DNA of 64,000 nt from Medakamo hakoo (taxonomy: Eukaryota; Chlorophyta; Trebouxiophyceae; Coccomyxaceae). A program made the translations under genes and the position numbers. The notes beneath the pieces are model-generated. The model worked only from the letters and a program-made list of their open reading frames with translations. It was not told the origin of the DNA and did no database searches. The stretch spans positions 372,001-436,000 of the forward strand of contig CP089453.1 in NCBI GenBank assembly GCA_026636295.1. Direction: 5' to 3'. Positions 19,720 to 30,141 of the stretch are shown here, in pieces; positions within the stretch are counted from its first letter, which is position 1; each line of letters starts with the position of its first letter.

Positions 19720-20430
19720 TCACCCCCCACCCCGCGCCCGCTTGGCCGGCCCGCCACCATCCCCGCCTGCCGCCGCGCGCGCGCGCGCGGCGACCTCGAC
19801 CGCCGCGCTGGCACCCGCCCGGCCGCGCCAGTCCACGGCGCGCCACCGGTCCAGAGCCGCTAAAGAAGCCGCGCCCGCGTTGTACAGGGCGGCCTCCTCC
19901 ACGCTCATCAGGGTGGACGGGTCGGCGGCGACGCGCGCGGCGCGGGCGCCCGGCGCGCGCACGGCCCTCGCGTCGGCGCGCGCCGCGTCGCTGGGCGCCA
20001 GGCACCGCGCCAGGAGCGGGCGGTACCGTTCGCGCAGCGTGTGCGCCGCCAGCGGGGTCAGGTCGGGCGCGCCGCGCAGGGTGGACAGGCCCAGGGCGGC
20101 CGTGTAAAAGTAGGGCGCCCGCCCCCGGAAGCGGACCGAGGCCGCGCCGGTCTGCAGGGCGCGCCGCGCCGGGCCGGCGTACTCCGGGGGCAGGGCGCGC
20201 AGCGCGGCCATGTTGCGGGCCAGGAGCGCGGACGCGAGCCAGGCGGGCAGGCCGACGGCGGCCCCCGGCGCGACGTCGGCCTCGCCCGCCGCGGGGTCGA
20301 GAAGGCGGCCCAGGCCCGCCGCGCCGGCCGCCAGCGCGACCGGCAGCTCGACCTCGCCCGCCAGGGCGGCGTGCGGGTCGAAGTAGTCGGCCCCGCCGGC
20401 GCCGGGCATGTACGAGGACGTGGCGGCCAT
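19720..20430 (-). CDS. PSF3: GINS complex subunit PSF3
   Basis: PSF3 is one of four GINS subunits of the CMG replicative helicase. The single exon encodes 236 residues. The recognisable core is YFDPHAALAGEVELPV near the N-terminus (family pattern YFxxxxILAxEExVP), then GLGRLLDP, LPAWLASALL and the conserved PYFYTAALGL. A C-terminal extension of about 60 residues is rich in Ala, Gly and Arg and ends in a basic KRARGGG tail. The start at 20430 is the first ATG that gives the conserved N-terminal core. It converges with MLH3, leaving only 52 bp between stop codons. It sits 67 bp downstream of the next minus-strand gene. Confidence 0.85.
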   Translation of the reverse strand: MAATSSYMPGAGGADYFDPHAALAGEVELPVALAAGAAGLGRLLDPAAGEADVAPGAAVGLPAWLASALLARNMAALRALPPEYAGPARRALQTGAASVRFRGRAPYFYTAALGLSTLRGAPDLTPLAAHTLRERYRPLLARCLAPSDAARADARAVRAPGARAARVAADPSTLMSVEEAALYNAGAASLAALDRWRAVDWRGRAGASAAVEVAARARAAAGGDGGGPAKRARGGG

Positions 20431-20497
20431 GGCGGAAGCGCACAGGAAAAAAAAAGCTGGAAGGAAGGAGAGGGACAGAAAAACGGGCGGAGGAGAA

Positions 20498-21442
20498 TCA
20501 AGCCGTGCCAGGCTCGGCCGCCTCGGCTGGCTGGTGCTGTGGGTCGTCGTCGTCCGCCGGCGCGGGTGGGTGCTGCCCGGCGCCGCCGCCGATCACCAGG
20601 TGCGTGCGGACGAGGTCCAGGAGCGCGCCCGCACCGCCGACGCCCCCCAGCCGGGCGTCCAAGTCGGGCAGGAGCAGGTAGGCTTCGACCTCGCGGCCAG
20701 GGGCGAGGTTGGACGCCGCGAGCGCTTCGGCCCGGGTCAGGCCCAGCTTCGACGCGCCGTCGACAAAGGCGGCCAGGCGGTCGGGTGGCGTGGCCGCGCC
20801 CGGTGTGACGGCGGCCAGGTAGGCGTGGAGCTGTGGGTGCGGAGGGGGGAGGGACACGGGGCGGGGCGTGCGTGGGGCCTGGGAACGGATGGAAATTTTT
20901 CACGCGTCGGCATGCGGCCCGACTCCCTCCCCCCCACTCACCTTGCGCTCGAGCGGTGACGCAGTCCGGCGGGAGTCGGCCGCGCCCGCGCCGTGGTCTT
21001 CTAGGATGCGCAGCAACTCGATGTTGGTCAGCGGCTCGCCCTCGTCGCGGACGCTGGTGGTGTGTGGGCGGAGTTTATGTGAGCGAAAAACAGGCGTCGA
21101 GTTTTTTTGAAAGAGCGCGAGTGCGAAAAACGCAGGCCGGCGCGGGGTGGACGCCGCAGTTCCCCTCTGTTCTTGCGTGCGGGTAGAGCGCGCCCGCGCG
21201 CGGGCCTGAGGCAGCTAAAGAGCGGGAGCGGAGTGGCCGCTGGCGTGCGTGCGGGACGACGGCGACGAGCTTGCGGCCGTTTGCGTGCCGGCGGCCTCAT
21301 TGCGCCGCTGCCGCCGCCGCTTTGATTGCCCGTGCCGCGTTCTCCTCCGCACGCCCGCCCGCCCAGCGGCCGCGGGCGGCTAGAGGGCAGGCCTGTGCGC
21401 TCGCACGACAAAAAAGTGAATCAGAAAGACGCACATCCTCAT
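20498..21442 (-). CDS. RPC9: RNA polymerase III subunit RPC9
   Basis: RPC9 (CRCP/Rpc17) forms the Pol III stalk with RPC8. Proposed exons are 21435-21442 (8 nt), 20942-21053 and 20498-20830, giving 150 residues. The first exon encodes only Met-Arg plus two bases. Joining it in phase 2 gives MRIVRDEGEPLTNIELLRIL, which matches the plant RPC9 beginning (MKI...ALTNFE-type). The HRDC-like core is GLTRAEALAASNLAPGREVE, followed by YLLLPDLDARL, corresponding to the LTKAEKLxLLNxRP and EIxLxVEExEERL segments of the family. An Asp/Pro/Gln tail ends the protein. The intron between exons 1 and 2 is 381 bp. The 8-nt exon is inferred from splice phase and homology. Confidence 0.85.
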
Positions 21443-21530
21443 GACTGCTGGCCGTGCATCGTTGAAGAAAAGGCAGAGTGAAGGAGACCGACCGACCGAC
21501 CTAGGCTCTCTCTTTTTTTCTGCACACTGC

Positions 21531-23348
21531 TCAACCTCCGCCGAAATTAAAGGCAAACAGCCCGCCGCCACCACCGCCACCGCCACCGCCTTCCTCTTTA
21601 AACAATGCTGCCAGCCTGTTCTCCACCCTCTCGCCCGTCTCCGGGTCCCGCCCCAGCGCTCTCCGGGCGGTCGCCAACGCGCCCGGCTCCGCGACCGCCA
21701 GCGCCGCCTCGAACCGTTCGCCCAGCCGCGCCCGCTCGCCATCGTCCGCCAGGCCCGACACCAGGGCGGGGTCGCGCGAGCTCAGGACGCGCAGCGTGGA
21801 CGCCAGCCCGGCCCGGGACACAAAGTTTTGGGTGATGGCGACGGTTTCGTCGCCGTCGCCCTCCTCGCCGCTCGCCCGCCCGGTCGCGGCCGCGCCGACG
21901 TCCGCCTCCCCCACATTCAGGACGCAGTGCCACCACCCGCGCGGGACGTAGACGACCTCCCCCGCCCGGGCGACGCCTTCGACCGGGCGCAGGTGGGCCG
22001 GGCCGGTCGTCGACGCGCCCGGCTCGTAAAAGTTGCGAAACCATTCCAGCACGGTCGCGGGCGCGGCGACGTCCGCCCCGTCCGCCGACGGGTGCACGCC
22101 CGGCGGCGGCGGCCCGCCGGGCGGGTACAGCACCCACTTCTTGGCGCCGCGGATGACCGCGTTCCAGGCGGACGTGCCGTTGGGGTCGACGTGGAAGGTG
22201 GAGCCGGAGCCGCGTGGCCCGACAATGAGCCACCGAAAGTCGGGGCGGGTCGTGCCCTCGCCGCCACCCCCGCCGCCGCCCCCGCCGCCGCCGCAGTCGC
22301 CGTCGCTCAACAGGTCAAACAGGTCCGGGCCCAAAAAGGGCGGGTGGGCGTACTCGTCCACCAGGCGCGCGGCCCGCAGGATGCGGGAGTCGAAGACGGT
22401 GAGCGGGCCGTCGTCGCCCGCGGACAGCGCGCCGTCCGCGAGCGCCAGGAACGCGCCGTACCCCATGCCGTAGCCGCCGGCGTGGACGGGCAGGCCCCGC
22501 CCGTCCGTGCGGGCGATCAGCCCGTCCCGACTCCAGGCTTTGAACGCGGGCCAGCGGGACGCCAGGCCCGTCAGCACGCACGGCCGGCCCGGCCCGTCCC
22601 AGCCCGCCTCCCACTCCGCCTGGGTGAGGGTCGCCGCGTCAACGCGTGGCAGCGTGTCCGTCCGCAGCCAGGGCTCGAAATCGGCTGTCACGCACGCCCA
22701 GGGCGAGTAGAGCAGGTCGGAGTGCAGGGCGGGCGGGGACGTGCGCGGCGGGCGGCGGGGGGGCAGCGCCGGCGGCGGGTCGCCCCGCGCCGCGGCCAGG
22801 CTCGCGCCGAACGTCCGCGGCCAGTCGCCCGCCCAGACAATGCCGCCGTGCCCGCCAAAGGCTTGCAGGGTCAGTGCCCGCCACACGTCGGGCGCGGCCG
22901 CGAACGCCCGGCAGGCCCGGGAGGTGCAGGCCAGGGCCGCGAGCGCGCGCGCGCCAGGCGCCGGCGCGGTGGCGGGCGGCGGCGGCGAGGCGCCCTCATC
23001 CACGCCCGCCGCCGCCGCGACCAGGCCGACCAGCACCTCGTCCGGCAGGACACCTAAGGCACCCAGGCCTGCACGCGCCGGCCGGCCCCCACCCCCGCTC
23101 CAGAACAGGTCCCCAACCGGCCGGACGGCGTGCGGGTGCGGGCCGCATGGTGGGCGGTGGCGGGGCGACAAGCCGTCGGCGTGGTCGGGCGGCGCGCGCC
23201 CGCCTTGCGGCCGGTCGCCTTCCTTCCGCGCGCCTGTCAGGGGTGGAGACGGATCGTTGCTGTTCGGTAGTGGTGCGAGATCGCTGGCGGGACGCTTGGT
23301 GGGGCGGGGCGGGGGCGGCGAAGTGCGGGTGCGAGTGCGGCGGCGCAT
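21531..23348 (-). CDS. JmjC/cupin oxygenase with F-box-like N-terminus
   Basis: This is a JMJD6-related Fe(II)/2-oxoglutarate oxygenase, probably a protein hydroxylase or demethylase in the nucleus or cytosol. The single exon encodes 605 residues. An F-box-like segment (LGVLPDEVLVGLVAAAAG ... ACTSRACRAFAAAPDVWRAL) lies near 95-165. The cupin core has WLIVGPRGSGSTFHVD (HxD iron ligands near 384-386), then NAVIRGAKKWVLYPP, GEVVYVPRGWWHCVLNV (distal His near 474) and TQNFVS. All three iron ligands are present. The layout matches plant F-box JmjC proteins such as JMJ21/JMJ22. A poly-Gly stretch ends the protein. The N-terminal 60 residues are Arg/Pro-rich and could be shorter if an internal ATG is used. 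Confidence 0.86.
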   Translation of the reverse strand: MRRRTRTRTSPPPPRPTKRPASDLAPLPNSNDPSPPLTGARKEGDRPQGGRAPPDHADGLSPRHRPPCGPHPHAVRPVGDLFWSGGGGRPARAGLGALGVLPDEVLVGLVAAAAGVDEGASPPPPATAPAPGARALAALACTSRACRAFAAAPDVWRALTLQAFGGHGGIVWAGDWPRTFGASLAAARGDPPPALPPRRPPRTSPPALHSDLLYSPWACVTADFEPWLRTDTLPRVDAATLTQAEWEAGWDGPGRPCVLTGLASRWPAFKAWSRDGLIARTDGRGLPVHAGGYGMGYGAFLALADGALSAGDDGPLTVFDSRILRAARLVDEYAHPPFLGPDLFDLLSDGDCGGGGGGGGGGGEGTTRPDFRWLIVGPRGSGSTFHVDPNGTSAWNAVIRGAKKWVLYPPGGPPPPGVHPSADGADVAAPATVLEWFRNFYEPGASTTGPAHLRPVEGVARAGEVVYVPRGWWHCVLNVGEADVGAAATGRASGEEGDGDETVAITQNFVSRAGLASTLRVLSSRDPALVSGLADDGERARLGERFEAALAVAEPGALATARRALGRDPETGERVENRLAALFKEEGGGGGGGGGGLFAFNFGGG

Positions 23349-23809
23349 GGGGGCGCGTGTTTAGGAAATGTGCGGGCCACGATCCAGCCTGGCTCTCTTA
23401 GCCGGTGTGTTGGATGGTGCGCATGGAGCAGGACAGAGCTGGAGCCAGGCTCGGGAAGGGCGAACTGCCACCGGTGGCGGCGGTGTGTATTTTTATTAAG
23501 GGGTGTGTGTCGTCAAACTTTTTTTTGTCACTCGTCCACTCGCATTTTTTTTTCGCGGGCCACACCCGCGCCGCCGCAGTTTTGCGCACCACAGGAGGGC
23601 CGGCGGGCGCGCTCCTCCCCACCCATCTATTTCCCCACCCCGCGCTTGGCGTCTAGGTGAGCGCAGGCTGCACGGATGGGGGTGGCGCGCGCGGGTCGGC
23701 CCTCCCCTGGCGGCTCCCGTCTCTCGCCTGCACCGCCTCACCTTCTCTGCCTCTTCCACCCCCCAATCGCCAGCGGCCGCGCACCGCTTCCCGGCGGAAC
23801 GGCGGTGCC
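23349..23809. promoter_or_regulatory. divergent spacer, JmjC / RRM genes
   Basis: This 461-bp spacer lies between divergent start codons and must hold both promoters. It includes a T/A-rich island around 23490-23560, which is unusual in this G+C-rich window and a reasonable place for promoter function. No element is recognised and no gene is seen. Confidence 0.4.
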
Positions 23810-25718
23810 ATGTCGACCACGGTCTACGTGGGCAACGTGGAGTCCACCGTGGATGAATTCACGCTGAAGAGTATCTTTGAAAACTGTGGCGCGGTCGTCG
23901 GCGTCCGTCTAGCAGGGTGCGTGTTGTCGTTTCCTTTTTGTCGGGGGGCGAGGACCCGCGCGGGCCGGGCGGTGCGGGGCGTGCATCGGATCGCTGGAGG
24001 TGGAGCAGCGTGTCCGCATGATCCCAGGCGGGCTGCGGGCGCGGCGGAGCGGCGCGGCGCGGCAGCCGCCGACCCGCATTCCTGGGCGCGCCGTCCGCGC
24101 AGGTGCTCGTGCGGAGTGGGGGTGCACGGCGATGGGCGGAGCCGCAATTCGCCGCCCTCCCCGCCTGGTGCCTCCCGCCCGCGCCCGGGTGCATCCACCC
24201 TCACGGGCCGCCTGCAAACTGGCTGCGCCACGGCTGCTTGCGGGTTCTGGGCGCGGCGGCGCGCCACGCGGCCGTGGCGAGGCCCAGAAAGCGAGAGAGG
24301 CGTGAGGGCAGGGAGCGGCAGCGTCCAGGGACGCCGCCTCTACCTACGGGCCCTCCTCCTTTTTTTCCCGCCCCCTTCTGATGGTCCTCCCCCACCCACG
24401 CACCCCCACGCCACCACAGCAAGCCCGGCTACAACACCATGTACTGCTTCGTCGAGTACGCGGACCCGCAGTACGTGTCTTGGAGGGCGGGGTGGGGCGG
24501 GGTGCCCAGGGAGAGGCAAAAAAAAGACTTGGCCCCGGCGCGCGCCAGTTCGCGCGCCGCCGAGGACGAATCAATCACGTGGGCGCCGTGCAGGAGCGGC
24601 GGCGTTGCGCGGCGGCGGAGCGTTTCCTGGCCACGCCACCCTCGCCAGGGCGGGTTAAGAGGCGCCTGCCAGAGCTTGGACAGGTCGCCAGCCTGACCCA
24701 GGCCGTCACCTGGGCCGCGGCGGGCCCCCCGCGTGTCTCTCACCTCACACTCACTCGACGACCAACCTAAACAAACAAAAAAAAACCCACCACCAGGCAA
24801 GCGCAGTGCGCCCTCGCCCTCGACGGCCTGCAGCTCGGCTCCCGCCAGATCAAAGTCTCCCTGGCCAAGCACGGCAGCGGGAACGTCGCCGCCGGCGGCG
24901 CGCCCGGAGGCTACGGCGCCGGCCCGGGGGCCTACGGTGGCGGGCCCGGCTACGGCGGCCCGCCCGGGCCGCCGCAGTACCACCACCCGGCCGCGCACGC
25001 GCACGCGCACGCCGCCGCGCACGCGGCCCACCACGCGCACCACTTGGGCGGGCCCGGCGGCCCCTACGGCGCGCCGCCGCACATGGGCGGACCGTACGGC
25101 GGCATGGGCGGCGGGCCCGTGGGCGGCCGCCCCGGCGGCGGCGGGCCGGGCGGCGCGTCCGACCCCGCGCGCGTCGCCCGCACCGTCTTTGTCGACGGCG
25201 TGCCCGTCTCCGTGTCCGAGGAGACGCTGGCCACCTTTTTCTCCATGTGCGGCACGGTGACGGCCGTCCGCGCGGCGGCGCCCGCCCCCGGCGCCAGCGA
25301 GCGCCGGGCGTGGGTGGAGTTTGAGGACGCTGGCAGCGCGCGCATCGCGCACCAGTACGACGGCACGGTCATGGGCGGCGCGACGCTGCGCGTCACCCAG
25401 TCCCGCACCGCCATCCACACCAACGCCCTCGCCGGGCCCGTCACGGGCTCGCACCCGGCGGCGGCGGCGGCCATGGCGGCGGCGTCCGGCGGCATGCCGG
25501 CCGCGCTCAACCACGCGGCGAGCGTGGCGGCCGCGGCCGCGGCCGCGGGCGCGGGCGTGCCGCCGGCCGCGGCCGACGGCGACGTGCCGGCTGCGGAGGC
25601 GGCGCCCGCTGCTGCTGATGTGCCTGTTGACGGCGACGGCGGTGAGGCGGCCGACGGCGATGCTCCCGCGGCGGCCGAGCCGGCCGACCCGCCGCCTGCG
25701 GCCGGCGACGACGAGTGA
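23810..25718 (+). CDS. two-RRM RNA-binding protein, CID-type
   Basis: This is an RNA-binding protein with two RRMs, resembling plant CID8-13 poly(A)-binding-protein partners. Exons are 23810-23916, 24420-24470 (51 nt) and 24797-25718, giving 359 residues. RRM1 is assembled from all three exons: TTVYVGNVESTVDEFTLKSI, then GYNTMYCFVEYADPQ, then ALDGLQLGSRQIKVSLAK. A Gly/Tyr/Pro and His/Ala-rich linker of about 100 residues follows. RRM2 begins RTVFVDGVPVSVSEETLATF and ends GGATLRVTQSRTAI. The tail is Ala/Pro/Asp-rich and acidic. RNP1 of RRM2 is weak (RRAWVEF). I do not see a PAM2 motif, so the CID label rests on RRM resemblance only. Confidence 0.82.
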
Positions 25719-26624
25719 AATAAGCTTTTGACCTTTCTCTTCCCTCTTGCGGCCCCCCTATGCTCGAGGAGGGGGGGGGGTGCCCCCTCCCCTTCACACC
25801 TCTTTCCTGCGTTGGGGTGGGCGACTGGGAGGAGGGGTTTCCTGAAGGCAGTGCGCGCGCGCGCGCCTCCTCTTTCGCCTCCCGTCCTTTGCGGCGGGAG
25901 GGTGAGGGGGGCACATTGTCCGCCCGCCGCGCGCCGCGCGCGTCTCGCGCCCCACCCCCCCTCCCCGCCCACCCCTTTTTTTTCTGCGCGTGCGTGCCTC
26001 GACCGAGGATGCCGCCGCGGAGACGCGCGGCCGGGGCCGCAGTTGTCCGGCCGCCCGTCCCGCGGCTTTCCTCCGATATCAAAGGCGTGCGCGCTCCCTG
26101 TGCGCCCGCACCCCTTGTTTCCTCTTCACCGAAAAAAAGGAGACGGGGGGTGCGGGCGCTCGCCCCCCGCTCCCCTTTCCCCTTCCCCGCCCGGCCTACC
26201 CACATTTTTCCCAGCGCAAGAACGGAAGAGGAAAGACAAGCCGATTCCATAAAAAAATCAAGAAGCCCAACCCCCTTTCTCTGAATCAAAAACGAAGGCT
26301 TGACGGGGGCGGGGGTTTGCCCTTCTCTGCCTGCGCACGCGGGCACAGAGGCACCCCGCCCCGCATGGCACCCCTACCTCCCCCCTTTTTTCAACGTTTA
26401 CCCAAACCCCTCCCCAGGCCGGTCCCCGTTTTCAACTTTCCTTGGTTTTGTTCGCGATGCTTGGAGGAGCAGCAGTGTGCTTTCTTTATAAACGTGCGTT
26501 TTTGTTTTGTACGAGTGCTTTTGGATGGGCGGCGGCGCGGTGTGGGACATCCCTCCCGCGACGAGCAGCTGAGTGTGCAGAAACCAACGAAAGAAACCTT
26601 TCCGGAAAAAAAAACACAATCTTC
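25719..26624. other. long convergent spacer
   Basis: These 906 bp lie between the convergent RRM and THG1 genes and are the longest gene-free stretch in the window. They contain C runs, poly-A stretches around 26130 and 26250, and an A/T-rich segment at 26440-26530. I see only antisense-type frames without domain content, so it is best read as two 3' ends plus spacer. Confidence 0.5.
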
Positions 26625-27682
26625 TCAATCTAACAAGTGCGGTCGGGCGGCCCACCAGGCGTCGCTGATGATGTCGGCGTGCGTGACGGTCCAGCCGGCG
26701 ACGGGCGGGGTGGCGGGCGCGTCGCCGGGTGCGGCGTCCCTCTCCCCTCCGCCTCCATCCCCTTCCCCTCCTCCTCCCGCCGCCGCGTCCGCCACCCGCA
26801 CCAGGACGGACCCTTTGCGGTGGCGGGCCGGCAGGCGGGCGTAGTTGATGCCAAACCGGGAGAAGAGGAGCTCGTTCTTGTCCGCGGTCAGGGTGCCCTG
26901 GGGTGTGTTGTGCGTGTGGGTGGTGAGTGGGGAGGTTCGAGAGAGGGTGAGCTGCTGCGCCACTCCACCCCCCATCCCCATCATCCGTGTGGGCCTCGCC
27001 CGCACCTCTCGCGCCCGCCGTCACCCCCCCTCCTCACCTTCAGCTCCGCCGCCGCCTCTGCCCGTGACAGCCCGCCCCTGTCCACCAGCGCCCAGAAGCA
27101 GGCATTGTACTGGCAGTTGACGTGGCAGTCGGCCTGGCGCCAGGACAAGTAGTCCCGCAGGTTCCGGGCGGACGGGTACGCGACCGCCCGCCCGTCAAAG
27201 GCGGGCGTCGCCCGCAGGGGCGTGCCCGGGAAGAAGTCGGGCCAGAAGCGGGCGTACGCGCCCGCGAACGTGGAGGCGGCCACCGTGGCCAGCTTGGACG
27301 CCCGCCGCCCGAAGAGGGTCGTCGTCCGCCGCAGCACGAACGAGAATTCGTCCGACTGGCCGTAGCCGAGCACGCACTCCCCGCCCAGCACCGTCGCGGC
27401 CACTTCCTGGGCGGCGCGGTCGGCCAGGCGCAGGGCCCGGTCGTCGGACGGTTTGTCCCAGGCGTGGAGGTCGGCGAACCTGGTGGGGGACGAGGCGATG
27501 GGCGTGGGCGGGTGGGATGGATGGATGGGTGGGAGGCGCAGCGCGCGCGCCAAAAACCCGCCCGCACTCCCAACTCACTTTGAAAAGCCGCGGCCGTCCA
27601 GGCGCAGCACGATCCAGGTGTTGGGCAGAATGCGGTCGTCGGCTTCAAAGGCGCGCACATACTCAAAGGCGGAGCCGGCCAT
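26625..27682 (-). CDS. THG1: tRNA-His guanylyltransferase
   Basis: THG1 adds the G at position -1 of tRNA-His in the 3'-5' direction. Exons are 27579-27682, 27038-27479 and 26625-26897, giving 272 residues, the normal length. The catalytic palm is complete: [11 protein letters not shown] at the first splice junction (metal-binding Asp), DKPSDDRAL, and [12 protein letters not shown] with the second acidic pair. [16 protein letters not shown] and the C-terminal [19 protein letters not shown] with RKGSVLV follow. A Gly/Glu-rich insert lies near the end. The exon boundaries are at GTGAGT/GTGAGG donors and CCAG acceptors that keep frame. Confidence 0.95.
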
Positions 27683-28284
<602 letters not shown>

Positions 28285-29508
28285 TCACACGGCCTGCAAC
28301 CCCGGCGACAGCGGCAACAACAGCCCGACCGCCAGGCCCAACACCGCGCCCGCCGCCACCTGGCGGGGCGTGTGGCCCAGCACTTCTTTCAGCCGCTGGG
28401 ACGCGACCGGGTGTTCGACTTGGAGGGCGGACACGACGTCCGTCAGCAGCACGTTCAGGACTTCCGCCTGTTTGCCGGCGTGGCGGCGGACGCCAGCGGC
28501 GTCGTACATGACCACGAGCGCGTAGCACAGGGCGACGGCAAAGGTGGCGGAGGCCAGGCCCAGCGTGCGCCCGGCGGCGGCCGTGACGGCGACGGCCAGG
28601 GCGGAGTGGGAGGAGGGCATGCCGCCCGAGTCGGCGAGGGCGGTGATGTCCCAGATGCCCGTCTTTGCGCGCTTGGTAAAGACCTGCGATTGCCGGGGGA
28701 GGGGTTGGCGTGTTGAGTGCCGTGGGCCGGGATGCGCGCAAAAGGGGGGCGGAGGGAAAAAAAAAATGCGCCCCTCCATTCTTTACCTTGGCCACCTGCG
28801 CGGCCGCCCACGCCCAAAAGCCGGCCATGAAAACGGAGTTGGACGCCAGCTGGGCGCCTGCGGACGACATTGCATCGAGCAGCGGTTGGAGGAAGGGCGG
28901 CGGGACGGCGGCGGCGAGGAGGGCGGCGCCGGAGAGGCTGTGTGAGGGTGAGGGTGGTTGAGGTGGGGATGGGTGAGGCCGACGACACGAGAGCCGCAGT
29001 GGGGCGAGCGCGGGCGAGCGTTTTTCACGTCCGCCCTGGCCCGCACGCCTCGCTTTTTCTGACACATCCCGCTGAGACGCGCGGGACCTGCCCTCTCCAG
29101 CTAGGACAGAGTGACAGCGGACACACGCCTCGCCCTGTCCACACCGCGAAAGCCGACGCAGCGCAAAAGCTAGCCGAAAAAAAAAACACACCTGCCGCTG
29201 CTGCCCACCACAAACGCGCGCAGCGCCGCCAGCAGGCCAGCCCTCGCCGACGCCAGGGTCAAGACGGCACGGGCCAACAGTGGGGCCGGCGATGAAAAGG
29301 GGGTGGGTGGGCGGACGGGAGGGGCGGGCGAACGGTGCGACGGTGCGCCGGCTCCGGCGCTGGGCTGGCGGCCGATGGTGGGTTGCGCCGCGGCAACCGC
29401 GGCAAGCACGACGGCGCGCCGCGCAGCCGTCGCCCGGCACGGCCTCCAGGACACGTCAACGCGTCCCGACGTGCCGGCGCGCGTGGACGTCAGGGCGCGG
29501 GCGTCCAT
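28285..29508 (-). CDS. DUF212 acid-phosphatase/haloperoxidase-related membrane protein
   Basis: This is a plastid or membrane protein of the DUF212 family, related to PAP2 phosphatases. Exons are 29192-29508, 28787-28937 and 28285-28683, giving 288 residues. The N-terminus (Thr/Ser/Arg-rich) looks like a transit peptide. The family core follows: SNSVFMAGFWAWAAAQVAK, then GIWDITALADSGGMPSSHSA, the PAP2-like motif with the conserved SSH, then several hydrophobic segments and QRLKEVLGHTPRQVAAGAVLG before a final helix. Its biochemical role is not established. It diverges from the next gene with only 135 bp between start codons. Confidence 0.87.
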
Positions 29509-29643
29509 GGGTGGTGGCTCTCTCGTTTTATTTGGTGTTGCTTTTGTTTGTTTGGGTGTGCTCTGTCCGCTTCTGCCCGACCTTTCACACTCCGTGGAAG
29601 CAAATTGCGAGCACAACAAAACACGCCCTCGCACACCCAAACC
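29509..29643. promoter_or_regulatory. divergent promoter, DUF212 / plastid membrane protein
   Basis: These 135 bp separate two divergent start codons. They include a T-rich run (29523-29560) upstream of the plus-strand gene. Both neighbours encode predicted plastid membrane proteins, so co-expression is plausible but not shown. Confidence 0.5.
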
Positions 29644-30141
29644 ATGCTCCTGTCCGCGCCGCCCACGGCCCGCCCCCGCCCCTGTCGCGTGCAACGGCCC
29701 GCCCTGCACCGGTCCAGCCGCGCCCTGCCGGCGCGCGTGGCGGCGACCGGCGGCGACGGCGAAAACAGCAACAGCGCGCCGGCGTCCCAACCCACGCCGC
29801 CGCCGCCGCCGGCCCGCCCGCCGGCCGACGAGCCCGTCTGGGTCCGCCGCGAGCGGGAGGCCGCGGCCGACGCGGCGTCCAACGCCCCACGCCCCCTGCC
29901 CTTCCCCGTCTACCTGCTGTCCTCCGCCATCGTCGCCATCGCCGCCGTCGGCTCCATCTTCGAGTGGGCCAATGGCAACCCGATCTTTGGCGTCGTGCCG
30001 CGCGCGTCGCCGCTCTACACGCCCATCCTCGGCCTGTTCGCCCTGACGGGCCTGCCCACGTCCGGCTACCTGTTCTACAAAGCCATTTCGTCGGCCAACG
30101 CGGAGGCGGAGCGCCAGGACCGCCTGGACGGGTACAAGTGA
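29644..30141 (+). CDS. small plastid-targeted two-helix membrane protein
   Basis: The single exon encodes 165 residues. The first 40 are Arg/Ser/Ala-rich and end at PARVAA, a typical chloroplast transit peptide. A Pro-rich linker follows, then two hydrophobic helices (PFPVYLLSSAIVAIAAVG and ILGLFALTGLPTSGYLFYK). Between them lies the motif EWANGNPIFGVV, and the end is KAISSANAEAERQDRLDGYK. I recognise the pattern as a conserved plant/algal/cyanobacterial-type small membrane protein but cannot assign a function. ATG 29644 is the first start compatible with a transit peptide. Confidence 0.75.
   Translation: MLLSAPPTARPRPCRVQRPALHRSSRALPARVAATGGDGENSNSAPASQPTPPPPPARPPADEPVWVRREREAAADAASNAPRPLPFPVYLLSSAIVAIAAVGSIFEWANGNPIFGVVPRASPLYTPILGLFALTGLPTSGYLFYKAISSANAEAERQDRLDGYK

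Noticed and set aside
17663-20443. 926-residue minus-strand frame spanning MLH3 and PSF3
   Set aside because: It covers two recognisable genes in other frames and has no domain of its own.
21028-21411. A 127-residue frame as the N-terminus of RPC9
   Set aside because: It is basic low-complexity sequence without a suitable donor. The 8-nt exon gives the correct phase and the conserved N-terminus.
25719-26624. Small frames in the 906-bp convergent spacer
   Set aside because: They are Pro/Arg-rich, overlap in several frames and show no homology pattern or splice support.
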